Below are positions 1 to 6,364 of a DNA stretch of 6,456 nucleotides, one piece after another (positions within the stretch are counted from its first letter, which is position 1; each line of letters starts with the position of its first letter). The notes beneath the pieces are model-generated. The model worked only from the letters and a program-made list of their open reading frames with translations. It had not been told where the DNA came from and ran no database searches. The DNA is from Balneolaceae bacterium (GTDB lineage: Bacteria > Bacteroidota > Rhodothermia > Balneolales > Balneolaceae): contig SKGY01000196.1 in NCBI GenBank assembly GCA_007117235.1, positions 1 through 6,456 of the forward strand, written 5' to 3'. Made by a program: the position numbers and the translations under genes.

Positions 1-1000
1 CAAGTTCAACAAAAGGTTGCACTGCTTCATTAGTAAGCAGTGCAATTGACTTGCCATTCAAACTGCCTTTATAACTTTTTTTTTCGAGTGCGTCAGAAAT
101 TTGTTCAGCAATTTGAAGAGCAACTTTTTCCTGCGCTTCTTCAGTTGAAGCTCCAAGATGAGGTGTACAAATCACAGCCGGATTTTTCAGAATTTCGTAA
201 AGTTCAGGTGTGGGTGGTTCGGCTGAATATACATCAAGTGCAACACCACTAATTGTGCCATTTTCAATAAGTGCTGGAAGATCTTTCTCCTCATAAATTC
301 CGCCTCTTGCGCAATTTACCAGCTTCATCCCTTTTTTGAGTTTCGCCTCATTTTCAATTGAGATCAGACCTTTTGTTTTTTCTGTAAGTGGAGTATGAAC
401 CGTGAGGAAATCTGACAGGCTTAAAAGTTCATCCAGCTCAACTAATTTGACTCCAAAACTCTGGGCATGATCATGGGTGGTGAAAGGGTCGTATGCATAA
501 AGCTCCATTCCAAACTCTTTCATGCGTCGAGCTACTTCAGTACCTATTTTTCCCAGCCCTACAATGCCGAGTGTTTTTCCATGAACTTCAGTACCCATAA
601 ACTTTTTGCGATCCCAGCCACCATCTTTGACTCTGCTGACGGCCTCAGGGATATTCCGAGCCAATGAAATGATCATTCCACATGTATGCTCTGCAGTAGA
701 GATTGTGTTTCCATCAGGCGTGTTCATCACCAATACCCCTTTCGATGTAGCAGCGGGAATATCAATATTGTCAACACCTACTCCGGCACGACCAATAACC
801 TGAAGTTTAGTAGCGTGTTTGAGCAGATCTTTAGTTACAGTGGTTGCACTTCTTACAACTAACGCATCATAGTTTCCAATTCTCTCTTTCAGTTCGTCGT
901 CAGATAGCTTATCCGGCTGATCTGCATTGACTCCTCTTTTCCTGAAAATTTCTGCGCAAACAGGGTCTACACTATCGAGGAGAAGTACGTTGAATGGCAT
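1..1000 (-). CDS. serA: D-3-phosphoglycerate dehydrogenase, partial (C-terminus cut off by window edge)
   Basis: This cytosolic enzyme oxidises 3-phosphoglycerate with NAD+ to 3-phosphohydroxypyruvate, the first committed step of serine synthesis. Reading from the ATG at 1000-998, 333 codons are open to the left edge with no stop. The Rossmann nucleotide loop GIVGLGKIG is at residues 145-153. The family's catalytic triad is visible as R232 (in CARGG), E261 (in SAEPP) and H281 (in TPHLGAS). The substrate-domain motif VVRSATTVT follows the N-terminal strand, and GRAGVGVDNID is present. After residue 310 the sequence continues (LNGKSIALLTNEAVQPFVEL), which suggests the long form of about 525 residues with an intervening domain and a C-terminal ACT domain, both outside the window. 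It starts 5 nt after the engB stop with no strong Shine-Dalgarno, so it is probably co-transcribed with purF and engB. A related 2-hydroxyacid dehydrogenase is the only alternative and is unlikely. Confidence 0.95.
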   Translation of the reverse strand, partial: MPFNVLLLDSVDPVCAEIFRKRGVNADQPDKLSDDELKERIGNYDALVVRSATTVTKDLLKHATKLQVIGRAGVGVDNIDIPAATSKGVLVMNTPDGNTISTAEHTCGMIISLARNIPEAVSRVKDGGWDRKKFMGTEVHGKTLGIVGLGKIGTEVARRMKEFGMELYAYDPFTTHDHAQSFGVKLVELDELLSLSDFLTVHTPLTEKTKGLISIENEAKLKKGMKLVNCARGGIYEEKDLPALIENGTISGVALDVYSAEPPTPELYEILKNPAVICTPHLGASTEEAQEKVALQIAEQISDALEKKSYKGSLNGKSIALLTNEAVQPFVEL

Positions 1001-1005
1001 AGGTC

Positions 1006-1617
1006 TTATTTCTCTATTTGTTCTGGATTGGGTTCATTAAACTCTAAAATGAGTGATTGAATCTCATCGATACCTTTACCTGATTCAGCTGAACAGGTAA
1101 TAACGGGCACCTCAATATTCATCTCTGAAAGAATGCTAAGCACCTGCTTTTTTGATTTGGCAAGCTTGTTTGTTGATAATTTATCAGCCTTTGCCATCAG
1201 AACAGCGAATGGGAGGTGATTCGTTGCAAGCCATAAGAAAAACTCTTCATCAAGTTTAGTTGGCTCATGTCTGCAATCAACGAGGTGCATTACCATCTTA
1301 AGTGTTGAGCGATTAAGCAGATATTGTTGGATATCACGCCCCCATCGCTCACGCTCTTTTTTGGGAGCTCTTGCAAAGCCAAAACCGGGAAGGTCTACGA
1401 GAAAGAAAGAGTCGTCAATTTCATAATAGTTCATCTGTTGAGTTTTACCGGGGGTGTTACTCGTTCTCGCCAGCCGTTTCTTGTTGGTGATCTTATTGAT
1501 CAGTGAAGATTTACCAACATTTGATCGCCCTGCAAAACAGAATTCTGAGTGCGACTCTTCAGGACAGTCTTTTAACGCCGGTGCACTTGTAATAAATCGA
1601 GCTTTCTGGAAAGCCAT
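1006..1617 (-). CDS. engB: Ribosome biogenesis GTP-binding protein EngB (YihA/YsxC)
   Basis: This is a TRAFAC-class GTPase of the EngB/YsxC family, needed for late assembly of the large ribosomal subunit. At 203 residues it has the usual family length. Numbered from the ATG at 1617-1615, G1 is GRSNVGKSS (30-38), the G2 region is TPGKT (55-59), G3 is DLPGFG (75-80), G4 is AKAD (142-145) and G5 is CSAESGKG (175-182). The family normally has TKAD at G4, so the Ala is a mild variant. A TTG one codon upstream could also open the frame. I prefer the ATG because its A is the last base of the purF stop (TGATG), a typical translational coupling arrangement. The gene sits between purF and serA in one minus-strand operon, and identification is secure. 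Confidence 0.96.
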   Translation of the reverse strand: MAFQKARFITSAPALKDCPEESHSEFCFAGRSNVGKSSLINKITNKKRLARTSNTPGKTQQMNYYEIDDSFFLVDLPGFGFARAPKKERERWGRDIQQYLLNRSTLKMVMHLVDCRHEPTKLDEEFFLWLATNHLPFAVLMAKADKLSTNKLAKSKKQVLSILSEMNIEVPVITCSAESGKGIDEIQSLILEFNEPNPEQIEK

Positions 1618-3116
1618 CAAACAATTTCGTTTTCTTCTTTTTCTACGCCAAAATCGACTGGTACAGGATAATCACCTGTAAAACATGCAGTACAATAGCC
1701 GTGCTCAGAGAGGTTAGATTCTTTTACCGCACTCACCAGTCCATCAGCTGAAAGGTAACGAAGACTGTCAACACCGATCTCTCTGGCTATTGCATCGGTA
1801 TCTCTATTGAATCGGTTAGCGATTAGCTCTTCAGGACTTGGAAAATCAATTCCATAAAAACAGGGGTGAGTAATAGGTGGTGAGCGCACCAGAAAGTGAA
1901 CTTCAAGCGGATTTGCATCACGAATCATATCCACTAAATATCTTGATGTTGTTCCCCGTACTATGGAGTCATCCACGATAATCACAGGTCTGCCCTCAAT
2001 TACACCTCTAACCGTGTTGAACTTGGTTCTGACTTTTTGATCGCGGGATTTTTGTCCCGGTGAAATAAATGTTCTGCCTACATAGTGATTTCTGATAAGC
2101 CCAATATCATATTTGCAATCGAAACCTGCTTTTTGATTTTCGTGAGCGTATCCAATAGCGGCAGTGTTGCTTGAATCGGGAACTGATATGACGATTGGTT
2201 TTTTATCATCCGGCCAGCTTTTTATGACGTCATCAAGAGGGTGCTCCTTCGCAAGTTGTTTTCCGAGGTTTCTACGAATTTTATCCACCATCTCTCCAAA
2301 TATTTTACTGTCCGGACGAGAAAAGTAGACGTACTCAAAAATACATTGACTACTTGAGGTGTCTTTTTTCGGCTCTAAATAAAGTGAGGTTGGTCCATTT
2401 TCTGAAGAATGTCTGTCAATAACAATAACTTCACCTGGCTCTACATCACGGACATATTCAGCATTAATTATGTCGAATGCGCATGTTTCACTTGCCACAG
2501 TATATGAACCATCAATTTTTCCGAGAGCGAGTGGTCTAAATCCATTTGGATCACGAACGGCAATCAATTTCTCATCAGTCAAAATAACAAGACAGTAAGC
2601 CCCCTCAATCTGTTTAAGTGCATCCATGATCTGATCGAGCTGAGTTTCTGCACGGCTGTGAGAAATCAGGTGTAAGATCAATTCGGTATCGGATGTACTT
2701 TGAAAAAGAACTCCTTCATCCCTGAAACGCTCACGCAATGTTCGGGCATTTGATAAATTTCCATTATGCCCAATTGATAAATTACCATTACGGTAGTGAA
2801 CCCTGAAAGGCTGAATGTTTGCCGGATTTTTCGATGAGCCAGATGTAGAGTATCGATTATGACCGATAGCTGAACGTCCTTTTAATTCGCGCTTGAAAAT
2901 TTTTGGGTCATCAAAAACAGAGAGAACCAATCCGAAATCTTTGTGCATCGGCATTATGTGCCTCTGCTTTCTCTCATCAAAATAGGATGTTACAATACCG
3001 GCTGATTCTTGCCCTCGATGTTGAAGCGCATGGAGTCCGTAATAGGTAAGAAGTGCGGCATCATCGTGGTCAAAAACGCCAAATATACCACAATAGTCGT
3101 GGGGTTTATCAATCAT
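1617..3116 (-). CDS. purF: Amidophosphoribosyltransferase (glutamine PRPP amidotransferase)
   Basis: PurF converts PRPP and glutamine to 5-phosphoribosylamine, the first committed step of de novo purine synthesis. The product is 499 residues from the ATG at 3116. The class II glutaminase domain has nucleophile C9, exposed after removal of the propeptide MIDKPHDY, followed by HRGQESAGI (33-41), GHNRYST (85-91) and GHNGN (116-120). The phosphoribosyltransferase domain has the PRPP loop VIIVDDSIVRGTT (378-390). Four cysteines, C258 (CIFEYVYF), C419 (HPCFYGID), C475 and C478 (GYCTACF), match the [4Fe-4S] ligands of the Bacillus subtilis-type enzyme, so this should be a cluster-containing PurF. 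A TTG at 3131 would add five residues and lengthen the propeptide to 13. Neither start has a clear Shine-Dalgarno, and ATG is preferred. It is the first gene of the purF-engB-serA operon; its stop overlaps the engB start by one base. Confidence 0.97.
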   Translation of the reverse strand: MIDKPHDYCGIFGVFDHDDAALLTYYGLHALQHRGQESAGIVTSYFDERKQRHIMPMHKDFGLVLSVFDDPKIFKRELKGRSAIGHNRYSTSGSSKNPANIQPFRVHYRNGNLSIGHNGNLSNARTLRERFRDEGVLFQSTSDTELILHLISHSRAETQLDQIMDALKQIEGAYCLVILTDEKLIAVRDPNGFRPLALGKIDGSYTVASETCAFDIINAEYVRDVEPGEVIVIDRHSSENGPTSLYLEPKKDTSSSQCIFEYVYFSRPDSKIFGEMVDKIRRNLGKQLAKEHPLDDVIKSWPDDKKPIVISVPDSSNTAAIGYAHENQKAGFDCKYDIGLIRNHYVGRTFISPGQKSRDQKVRTKFNTVRGVIEGRPVIIVDDSIVRGTTSRYLVDMIRDANPLEVHFLVRSPPITHPCFYGIDFPSPEELIANRFNRDTDAIAREIGVDSLRYLSADGLVSAVKESNLSEHGYCTACFTGDYPVPVDFGVEKEENEIV

Positions 3117-3283
3117 TAGTGGATGAATCAATATGATTTACAGGGGAACTAAAAGATATGGAAAAGCTTAGTAAATAACAGTCTTCATATTGTAAGCCAA
3201 AGAGTGGGTGAATTATATCCCATAATTTTAGAATTTATCTTCTCCATAAAATAAAAAGAGCTCTGTTTCGTACATTTACAGTC
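3117..3283. promoter_or_regulatory. Divergent intergenic region with candidate purF promoter
   Basis: This AT-rich region separates the divergent purF and MauE/DoxX-type genes and must hold both promoters. On the minus strand there is a perfect TATAAT (complement of 3212-3217) without a good -35 element. A second possibility is TTGGCT (complement of 3195-3200), 17 nt from TATTTA (complement of 3172-3177). Either would drive the purF operon with a leader of under 100 nt. On the plus strand, TACATTTA at 3271-3278 resembles the TAnnTTTG -7 element of Bacteroidota but lies almost on the start codon. No purine riboswitch or clear operator was recognised. The region's role is safe by position, but the individual boxes are weak. 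Confidence 0.35.
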
Positions 3284-3739
3284 ATGAAAAACAAGAAAAT
3301 TATCAGCTACATACAGCTTTTTTTCAGGGTCGTGCTTGGTTCACTATTGCTTATAGCCGGATATTTGAAACTGCAGGACAATGCCGCTCTTTTTGAATCC
3401 GTGGCATACATAACCTGGATACCGATTGGCATGAAGTCTCTCGTGATTGATCTGCTGCCCTGGATTGAGATAGTTGTTGGGGGCCTATTGATAATAAATT
3501 TGGGAGGCACTGTCGTAAAACCTGTTGCTTCTCTTATTTATTTTAGCTTCTTCATATTTGCAATCTATGGACTTAGTGCGGGCATTGAAGGCGACTGCGG
3601 TTGCTTTGGTGATCCGGAAAGCGGCTCTATTTTAGCGGCTGTATTAGGTAGTGAATTTGGGTGGAAGATGGTAGCAAGGAATGGCCTGTTTCTCGCAATG
3701 GCCGGGTTTCTTTTCTGGAAACCGGGAGATGTTAAGTAA
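3284..3739 (+). CDS. MauE/DoxX family redox-associated membrane protein
   Basis: This is a small integral membrane protein of 151 residues with four predicted helices, at about 10-28, 53-73, 80-100 and 130-146. The N-terminal helix region FFRVVLGSLLLIAGYLKL and the short motif GDCGCFGD (103-110, cysteines C105 and C107) between helices 3 and 4 are typical of the MauE/DoxX superfamily. In that group, MauE is needed for methylamine dehydrogenase disulfide maturation, and DoxX proteins are tied to thiol or quinone redox. The nearby W127 and R132-N133 also fit the family pattern. No methylamine dehydrogenase or thioredoxin gene is visible here, so the substrate is unknown. The gene diverges from purF and converges on the MscS gene with a 4-nt gap. 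The ATG at 3284 has no strong Shine-Dalgarno. Family assignment is good; a specific role is not supported. Confidence 0.85.
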   Translation: MKNKKIISYIQLFFRVVLGSLLLIAGYLKLQDNAALFESVAYITWIPIGMKSLVIDLLPWIEIVVGGLLIINLGGTVVKPVASLIYFSFFIFAIYGLSAGIEGDCGCFGDPESGSILAAVLGSEFGWKMVARNGLFLAMAGFLFWKPGDVK

Positions 3740-3743
3740 ATCG

Positions 3744-4607
3744 TTAGGCTTTTTTATCAAGAAGCACATCTACAGGACTTAGTTCAATAGCCGTTTTCAC
3801 ATCGGCACTTATCGTAAATCCTGACTCCATTAGTTTAATTCTGCAAGCATTCATAGCAACTGTTCGCACTCTGGCAAGTCCCAATTCCTGATCTTTAGCG
3901 TTGATCCAGAAAAAGACCTGAAGCTCAACATAGTCAGGAGTAAACCCTTTAATGGATGTTCCAACTCCCGGGCTTTTTAAAACACCTCTGGTTGATTTTG
4001 TAACTTCTTTCAATATCTGCAACGCACTTTCTGAATCATCTGCATAATCAATGCCAACCGTAAATCCGCCTCGTCTGAGTCCGTCAAGTGTATAGTTGTG
4101 CAGCGGTTTTGTGAATAGCTGTGCACTTGGAATAAAAACATCGCACCCTTCACCGGTACGTATATGGGTATGCCTGAGATGAATACTTCTCACACGACCT
4201 GTGATTCCGCCGGATTCAATTACATCATCAGTGTTAAATGGTCTGCTAAAAGCAAGAAAAAATCCTGCAAGAAAATTTTCGCCTATATCTTTGAACGCAA
4301 AGCCAAGCATAACCGCGGTTAGACCACCACCCGCCACTAAACTTGCAGCAAGCGTGCTATAGCCAATTAGATTCAGAAACGTAACAAACCCAATAAATAT
4401 GGCTACACCGGAAATCAGTTTTCTAAAATAGGTATGATACGCCTCCGGCATACTGCTCCTCTTCAAAACCTGGATAACGCCCGATCCTATTACTCTTCCA
4501 ATCAGATAAATGAGTAAGGCAACAACTAGTGCAATTAATAGCCTCGGGATGAATTCAAGAAACAGTTCTGCTTCATATAAAAAGGAATCGACAAGCGTTT
4601 CTGTCAT
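3744..4607 (-). CDS. Small-conductance mechanosensitive channel, MscS family
   Basis: This is an inner-membrane tension-gated channel protein of 287 residues, the size of the minimal three-helix MscS. Helices are predicted at about 20-40 (TM1) and 64-84 (TM2). The pore-lining TM3 (about 87-122) is Gly/Ala-rich (LVAGGGLTAVMLGFAFKDIG) and leads into the highly conserved ENFLAGFFLAFSRPF segment. The beta domain follows with GGITGRVRSIHLRHTHIRT (133-151) and the FIPSAQL loop, where many homologues have PN. The C-terminal alpha/beta domain runs to about residue 270. Such channels release solutes on hypo-osmotic shock and usually act as heptamers. The ATG at 4607 has no obvious Shine-Dalgarno. It lies 74 nt downstream of the VOC dioxygenase on the same strand, so the two might share a transcript. 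MscS paralogues are common, so no gene symbol is given. Confidence 0.93.
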   Translation of the reverse strand: MTETLVDSFLYEAELFLEFIPRLLIALVVALLIYLIGRVIGSGVIQVLKRSSMPEAYHTYFRKLISGVAIFIGFVTFLNLIGYSTLAASLVAGGGLTAVMLGFAFKDIGENFLAGFFLAFSRPFNTDDVIESGGITGRVRSIHLRHTHIRTGEGCDVFIPSAQLFTKPLHNYTLDGLRRGGFTVGIDYADDSESALQILKEVTKSTRGVLKSPGVGTSIKGFTPDYVELQVFFWINAKDQELGLARVRTVAMNACRIKLMESGFTISADVKTAIELSPVDVLLDKKA

Positions 4608-4681
4608 AAGTAAAGACTCTGTATGAGTTGATTATGAAATGATTTTCAACATCATAACAAAGATTTCATAAATCCAAAACC

Positions 4682-5614
4682 TTAAACCTCAACAGGGGGT
4701 AGATTATTCTCAATCGCCTCTCTGTCTTTCTCAAGCCATGGAGGCAGAAAGAGTTTTTTACCCATTTCCTCATCGGTTTCAGCTACAGAGGAGTAACCGG
4801 GACCGTCGGTAGCCATCTCAAATAAAACTCCACCCAGTGTCTGGAAATAAACTGACTTAAACACATGGCGATCTATGATGCCGGTTGGGTTAAGTCCCAG
4901 AGAAATAACCTGCTCTCTCATCGACTCAAGTTCATCTTCATCTTTAGCCCGAAACGCCACGTGGTGCACGGTTCCTTTTCCTGTTCGTCCGTAACTTTCA
5001 GATTCTTCTTTTTCGAAGATAATTGAATGCCCGAGAGCACTTTCTGTTTCAAACAGTGTAAGATTGTCCTCTATCTGAGTTTGTTTAAAACCAAGAATTT
5101 CAGTTAAAACGCGAGCCGTGCTTTCAGATTCTGTTAATCTAAGATTTGAACCCCAAAATCCGCGAATAGCATATTTGGCAGGTACATCACTATCCATCCA
5201 TGGTTCAATGTTGTCGGACCGGGAGTCTTCTACAAGTTCTAGCGGTAGTCCGTCAGGATCTCTGAATTTGAGAATATTTTTACCAAATCTGGTTTCGGGA
5301 GAATCAAATGGGATATTAAGGTTTGCGAAACGCTCAATCCAAAAATCGAAGGAGTTATCAGGGACAGAAAACGAAACAGCCACAGTTTCACCCGTCCCGT
5401 AGGATGCATTTACTGCATTTGGCCATGGGAAAAATGTAATACTTGATCCCGGCTGCCCTGAACCATTAGCATAAAACAAGTGGTAGTTCGACGGGTCATC
5501 TTGATTAACCGTTTTCAGGACCATTCTAAGTCCTAGTGATTTTACATAGAAATTGGCATTCTCTTGCCCATCTCCGGATATAATTGATATGTGATGTATT
5601 CCTTTGTTCTTCAT
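4682..5614 (-). CDS. VOC family ring-cleaving dioxygenase (MhqO-like)
   Basis: This 310-residue cytosolic protein consists of two vicinal-oxygen-chelate (glyoxalase/bleomycin-resistance) modules. Module 1 (about 4-130) has GIHHIS near the start (H7/H8) and DGLPLELVED with E126. Module 2 (about 148-270) has GTVHHVAF (H217/H218) and GGVLFEMATDGPG with E266. These His/Glu pairs are the usual metal ligands of the fold. The length, the RFGKNILKFRDPDGLPLELVED and VFKSVYF...FEMATDGPGYS segments, and the C-terminal LFLPPWLE match the MhqO/MhqE group. B. subtilis members of that group are thiol-dependent dioxygenases that detoxify hydroquinones and are controlled by the MarR-type repressor MhqR. The substrate here is inferred only from that group. 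A 20-nt inverted repeat lies 25 nt upstream of the ATG and may be the operator; no regulator gene is in view. An alternative name would be a generic VOC protein or glyoxalase. Confidence 0.88.
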   Translation of the reverse strand: MKNKGIHHISIISGDGQENANFYVKSLGLRMVLKTVNQDDPSNYHLFYANGSGQPGSSITFFPWPNAVNASYGTGETVAVSFSVPDNSFDFWIERFANLNIPFDSPETRFGKNILKFRDPDGLPLELVEDSRSDNIEPWMDSDVPAKYAIRGFWGSNLRLTESESTARVLTEILGFKQTQIEDNLTLFETESALGHSIIFEKEESESYGRTGKGTVHHVAFRAKDEDELESMREQVISLGLNPTGIIDRHVFKSVYFQTLGGVLFEMATDGPGYSSVAETDEEMGKKLFLPPWLEKDREAIENNLPPVEV

Positions 5615-5639
5615 AATTGTAAGATTTGGCGCAACTAAA

Positions 5640-5659
5640 TTAGTTTAACATTAAACTAA
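5640..5659. promoter_or_regulatory. Candidate operator upstream of the VOC dioxygenase
   Basis: A perfect inverted repeat, TTAGTTTAA-CA-TTAAACTAA, has 9-bp arms and a 2-nt spacer, with its edge 25 nt upstream of the dioxygenase ATG. The size, symmetry and promoter-proximal position are what a dimeric winged-helix repressor (MarR/DUF24 type) binds, and homologous dioxygenases are known to be under MarR-type control. The assignment to such a regulator is inference. The arms are too AT-rich and lack the U-tract needed for an intrinsic terminator. Confidence 0.5.
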
Positions 5660-5694
5660 ATAGAAATATGGAAAGTTCCTAATTTGGTGGGTTT

Positions 5695-5736
5695 CTATAA
5701 AGTAACGGTAATTCATGAATTACCGTTACTTTATAG
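5695..5736. repeat. 42-nt perfect REP-like palindrome, left of the RAYT gene
   Basis: Two 21-nt arms are exact reverse complements with no spacer, centred between 5715 and 5716 in AATTCATGAATT. The left arm begins CTATAAAGTAACGG. The innermost AATTCATGAATT is identical in the right-hand palindrome, whereas the flanking arm bases differ. It could form a cruciform or RNA hairpin and might insulate the divergent dioxygenase and transposase genes. Its right edge reaches the AGGG (5735-5738) that may serve as the RAYT ribosome binding site. Confidence 0.9.
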
Positions 5737-5742
5737 GGTGTT

Positions 5743-6363
5743 TTGTATTATGCCAAGGTGAGAAATAAAAAGAGATATAACAGTCGGAGGTCAATCAGGC
5801 TTCAGGGATATGACTATTCCTCAACAGGCGAGTATTTCGTCACGATTTGCACGAAAAATCGAGAGTGTTTCTATGGTGATGTGAGGAAAGGAAAAGTGGC
5901 ATTAAGTGAAATAGGCTTGATAGCACACGACTTATGGTATCAAATTCCTGAAAGGTTTGATGGGATAAGTTTAGATTCGTTCATTGTAATGCCGAATCAT
6001 ATACATGGTATAGTTGGGATTGAATATAATCCTGAAGATCGGTCCGATCCTGTTGTAACTGCAAATCATGATCTGCAGTTACAACAGGATGGACTGGAAT
6101 CAATTGAATTTGATATTGATCCGGAATCTTATCGGAAAAAGAGGCGAAATATGTTATTGCCAAAGATAATCGGATGGTATAAAATGAATGTGTCGAAAAA
6201 GGCCAATCTGATACTTCAAAATACCGGAAATCCGTTTTGGCATCGAAATTATTACGAACACATAGTGCGTAATAAAGAATCCCTAGAGCGTATTCGTGAC
6301 TATATAAACGATAATCCGAAAAAGTGGGATGAAGATATTAATCATCCTAAAAACATAAAGTAA
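5743..6363 (+). CDS. REP-associated tyrosine transposase (RAYT, Y1_Tnp/IS200-like)
   Basis: This is a Y1-type HUH single-strand DNA endonuclease of 206 residues, in the family that processes REP palindromes. The N-terminal signature RRSIRLQGYDYSSTGEYFVTICT is present at about 15-37. The HUH metal motif is H86-I-H88 in DSFIVMPNHIHGI. The GWYKMNVSKKANLI helix is at about 144-157. The catalytic tyrosine is Y170 or Y171 in WHRNYYEHIVRN, followed by the usual RIRDYINDNPKKW tail. All core residues are intact, so it may be active. Residues 102-116 are encoded by an inserted palindrome in the variable linker between the HUH motif and the Tyr helix. The start is uncertain: TTG at 5743 has AGGG 4 nt upstream, while a GTG at 5758 would give MRNKKRYNSRRS, also family-like; the ATG at 5750 is out of frame. 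The gene is bracketed by two palindromes, the right one beginning 1 nt after the stop. Confidence 0.92.
   Translation: MYYAKVRNKKRYNSRRSIRLQGYDYSSTGEYFVTICTKNRECFYGDVRKGKVALSEIGLIAHDLWYQIPERFDGISLDSFIVMPNHIHGIVGIEYNPEDRSDPVVTANHDLQLQQDGLESIEFDIDPESYRKKRRNMLLPKIIGWYKMNVSKKANLILQNTGNPFWHRNYYEHIVRNKESLERIRDYINDNPKKWDEDINHPKNIK
6047..6090. repeat. 44-nt translated palindrome inside the RAYT gene
   Basis: Two 17-nt arms (6047-6063 and 6074-6090) are exact reverse complements. The 10-nt middle is itself palindromic (ATCATGAT at 6065-6072), so only the pair 6064/6073 (A/C) is mismatched over the whole 44 nt. It is read in frame as DPVVTANHDLQLQQD (residues 102-116). It lies in the linker between HUH and Tyr motifs, where RAYT proteins vary in length, so the protein can tolerate it. 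A short palindrome, GATCGG-T-CCGATC at 6037-6049, abuts it. Confidence 0.85.
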
Positions 6364-6364
6364 T

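Noticed and set aside
40..803. Three short plus-strand open frames opposite serA (40-252, 467-667, 606-803)
   Set aside because: They lie wholly antisense to a clearly real serA frame and show no recognisable motif or start context.
1324..1681. Short plus-strand frames opposite engB and the end of purF
   Set aside because: They are antisense shadows of strongly conserved GTPase and PurF coding sequence, with no family features.
3271..3278. TACATTTA as a Bacteroidota-type -7 promoter element for the MauE/DoxX-type gene
   Set aside because: It lies only 5 nt before the ATG and has no matching TTG-type element at the right distance; calling it would require a leaderless transcript without other evidence.
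3307..3510. Minus-strand frame of 67 residues within the MauE/DoxX-type gene
   Set aside because: It overlaps a real membrane-protein gene completely and has no independent support.
4632..4671. Inverted repeat TTATGAAAT / ATTTCATAA downstream of the VOC gene as a terminator
   Set aside because: The stem is almost entirely A/T with a 22-nt loop and no T-tract, so it is too weak to call.
5118..5402. Plus-strand 94-residue frame opposite the VOC dioxygenase
   Set aside because: It is low-complexity and Ser-rich as expected of an antisense shadow, while the dioxygenase frame carries the conserved metal-site motifs.
5981..6163. Minus-strand 60-residue frame within the RAYT gene
   Set aside because: Its only notable segment mirrors the palindrome; the rest is the complement of conserved RAYT sequence. 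It is kept only as an observation on the palindrome.
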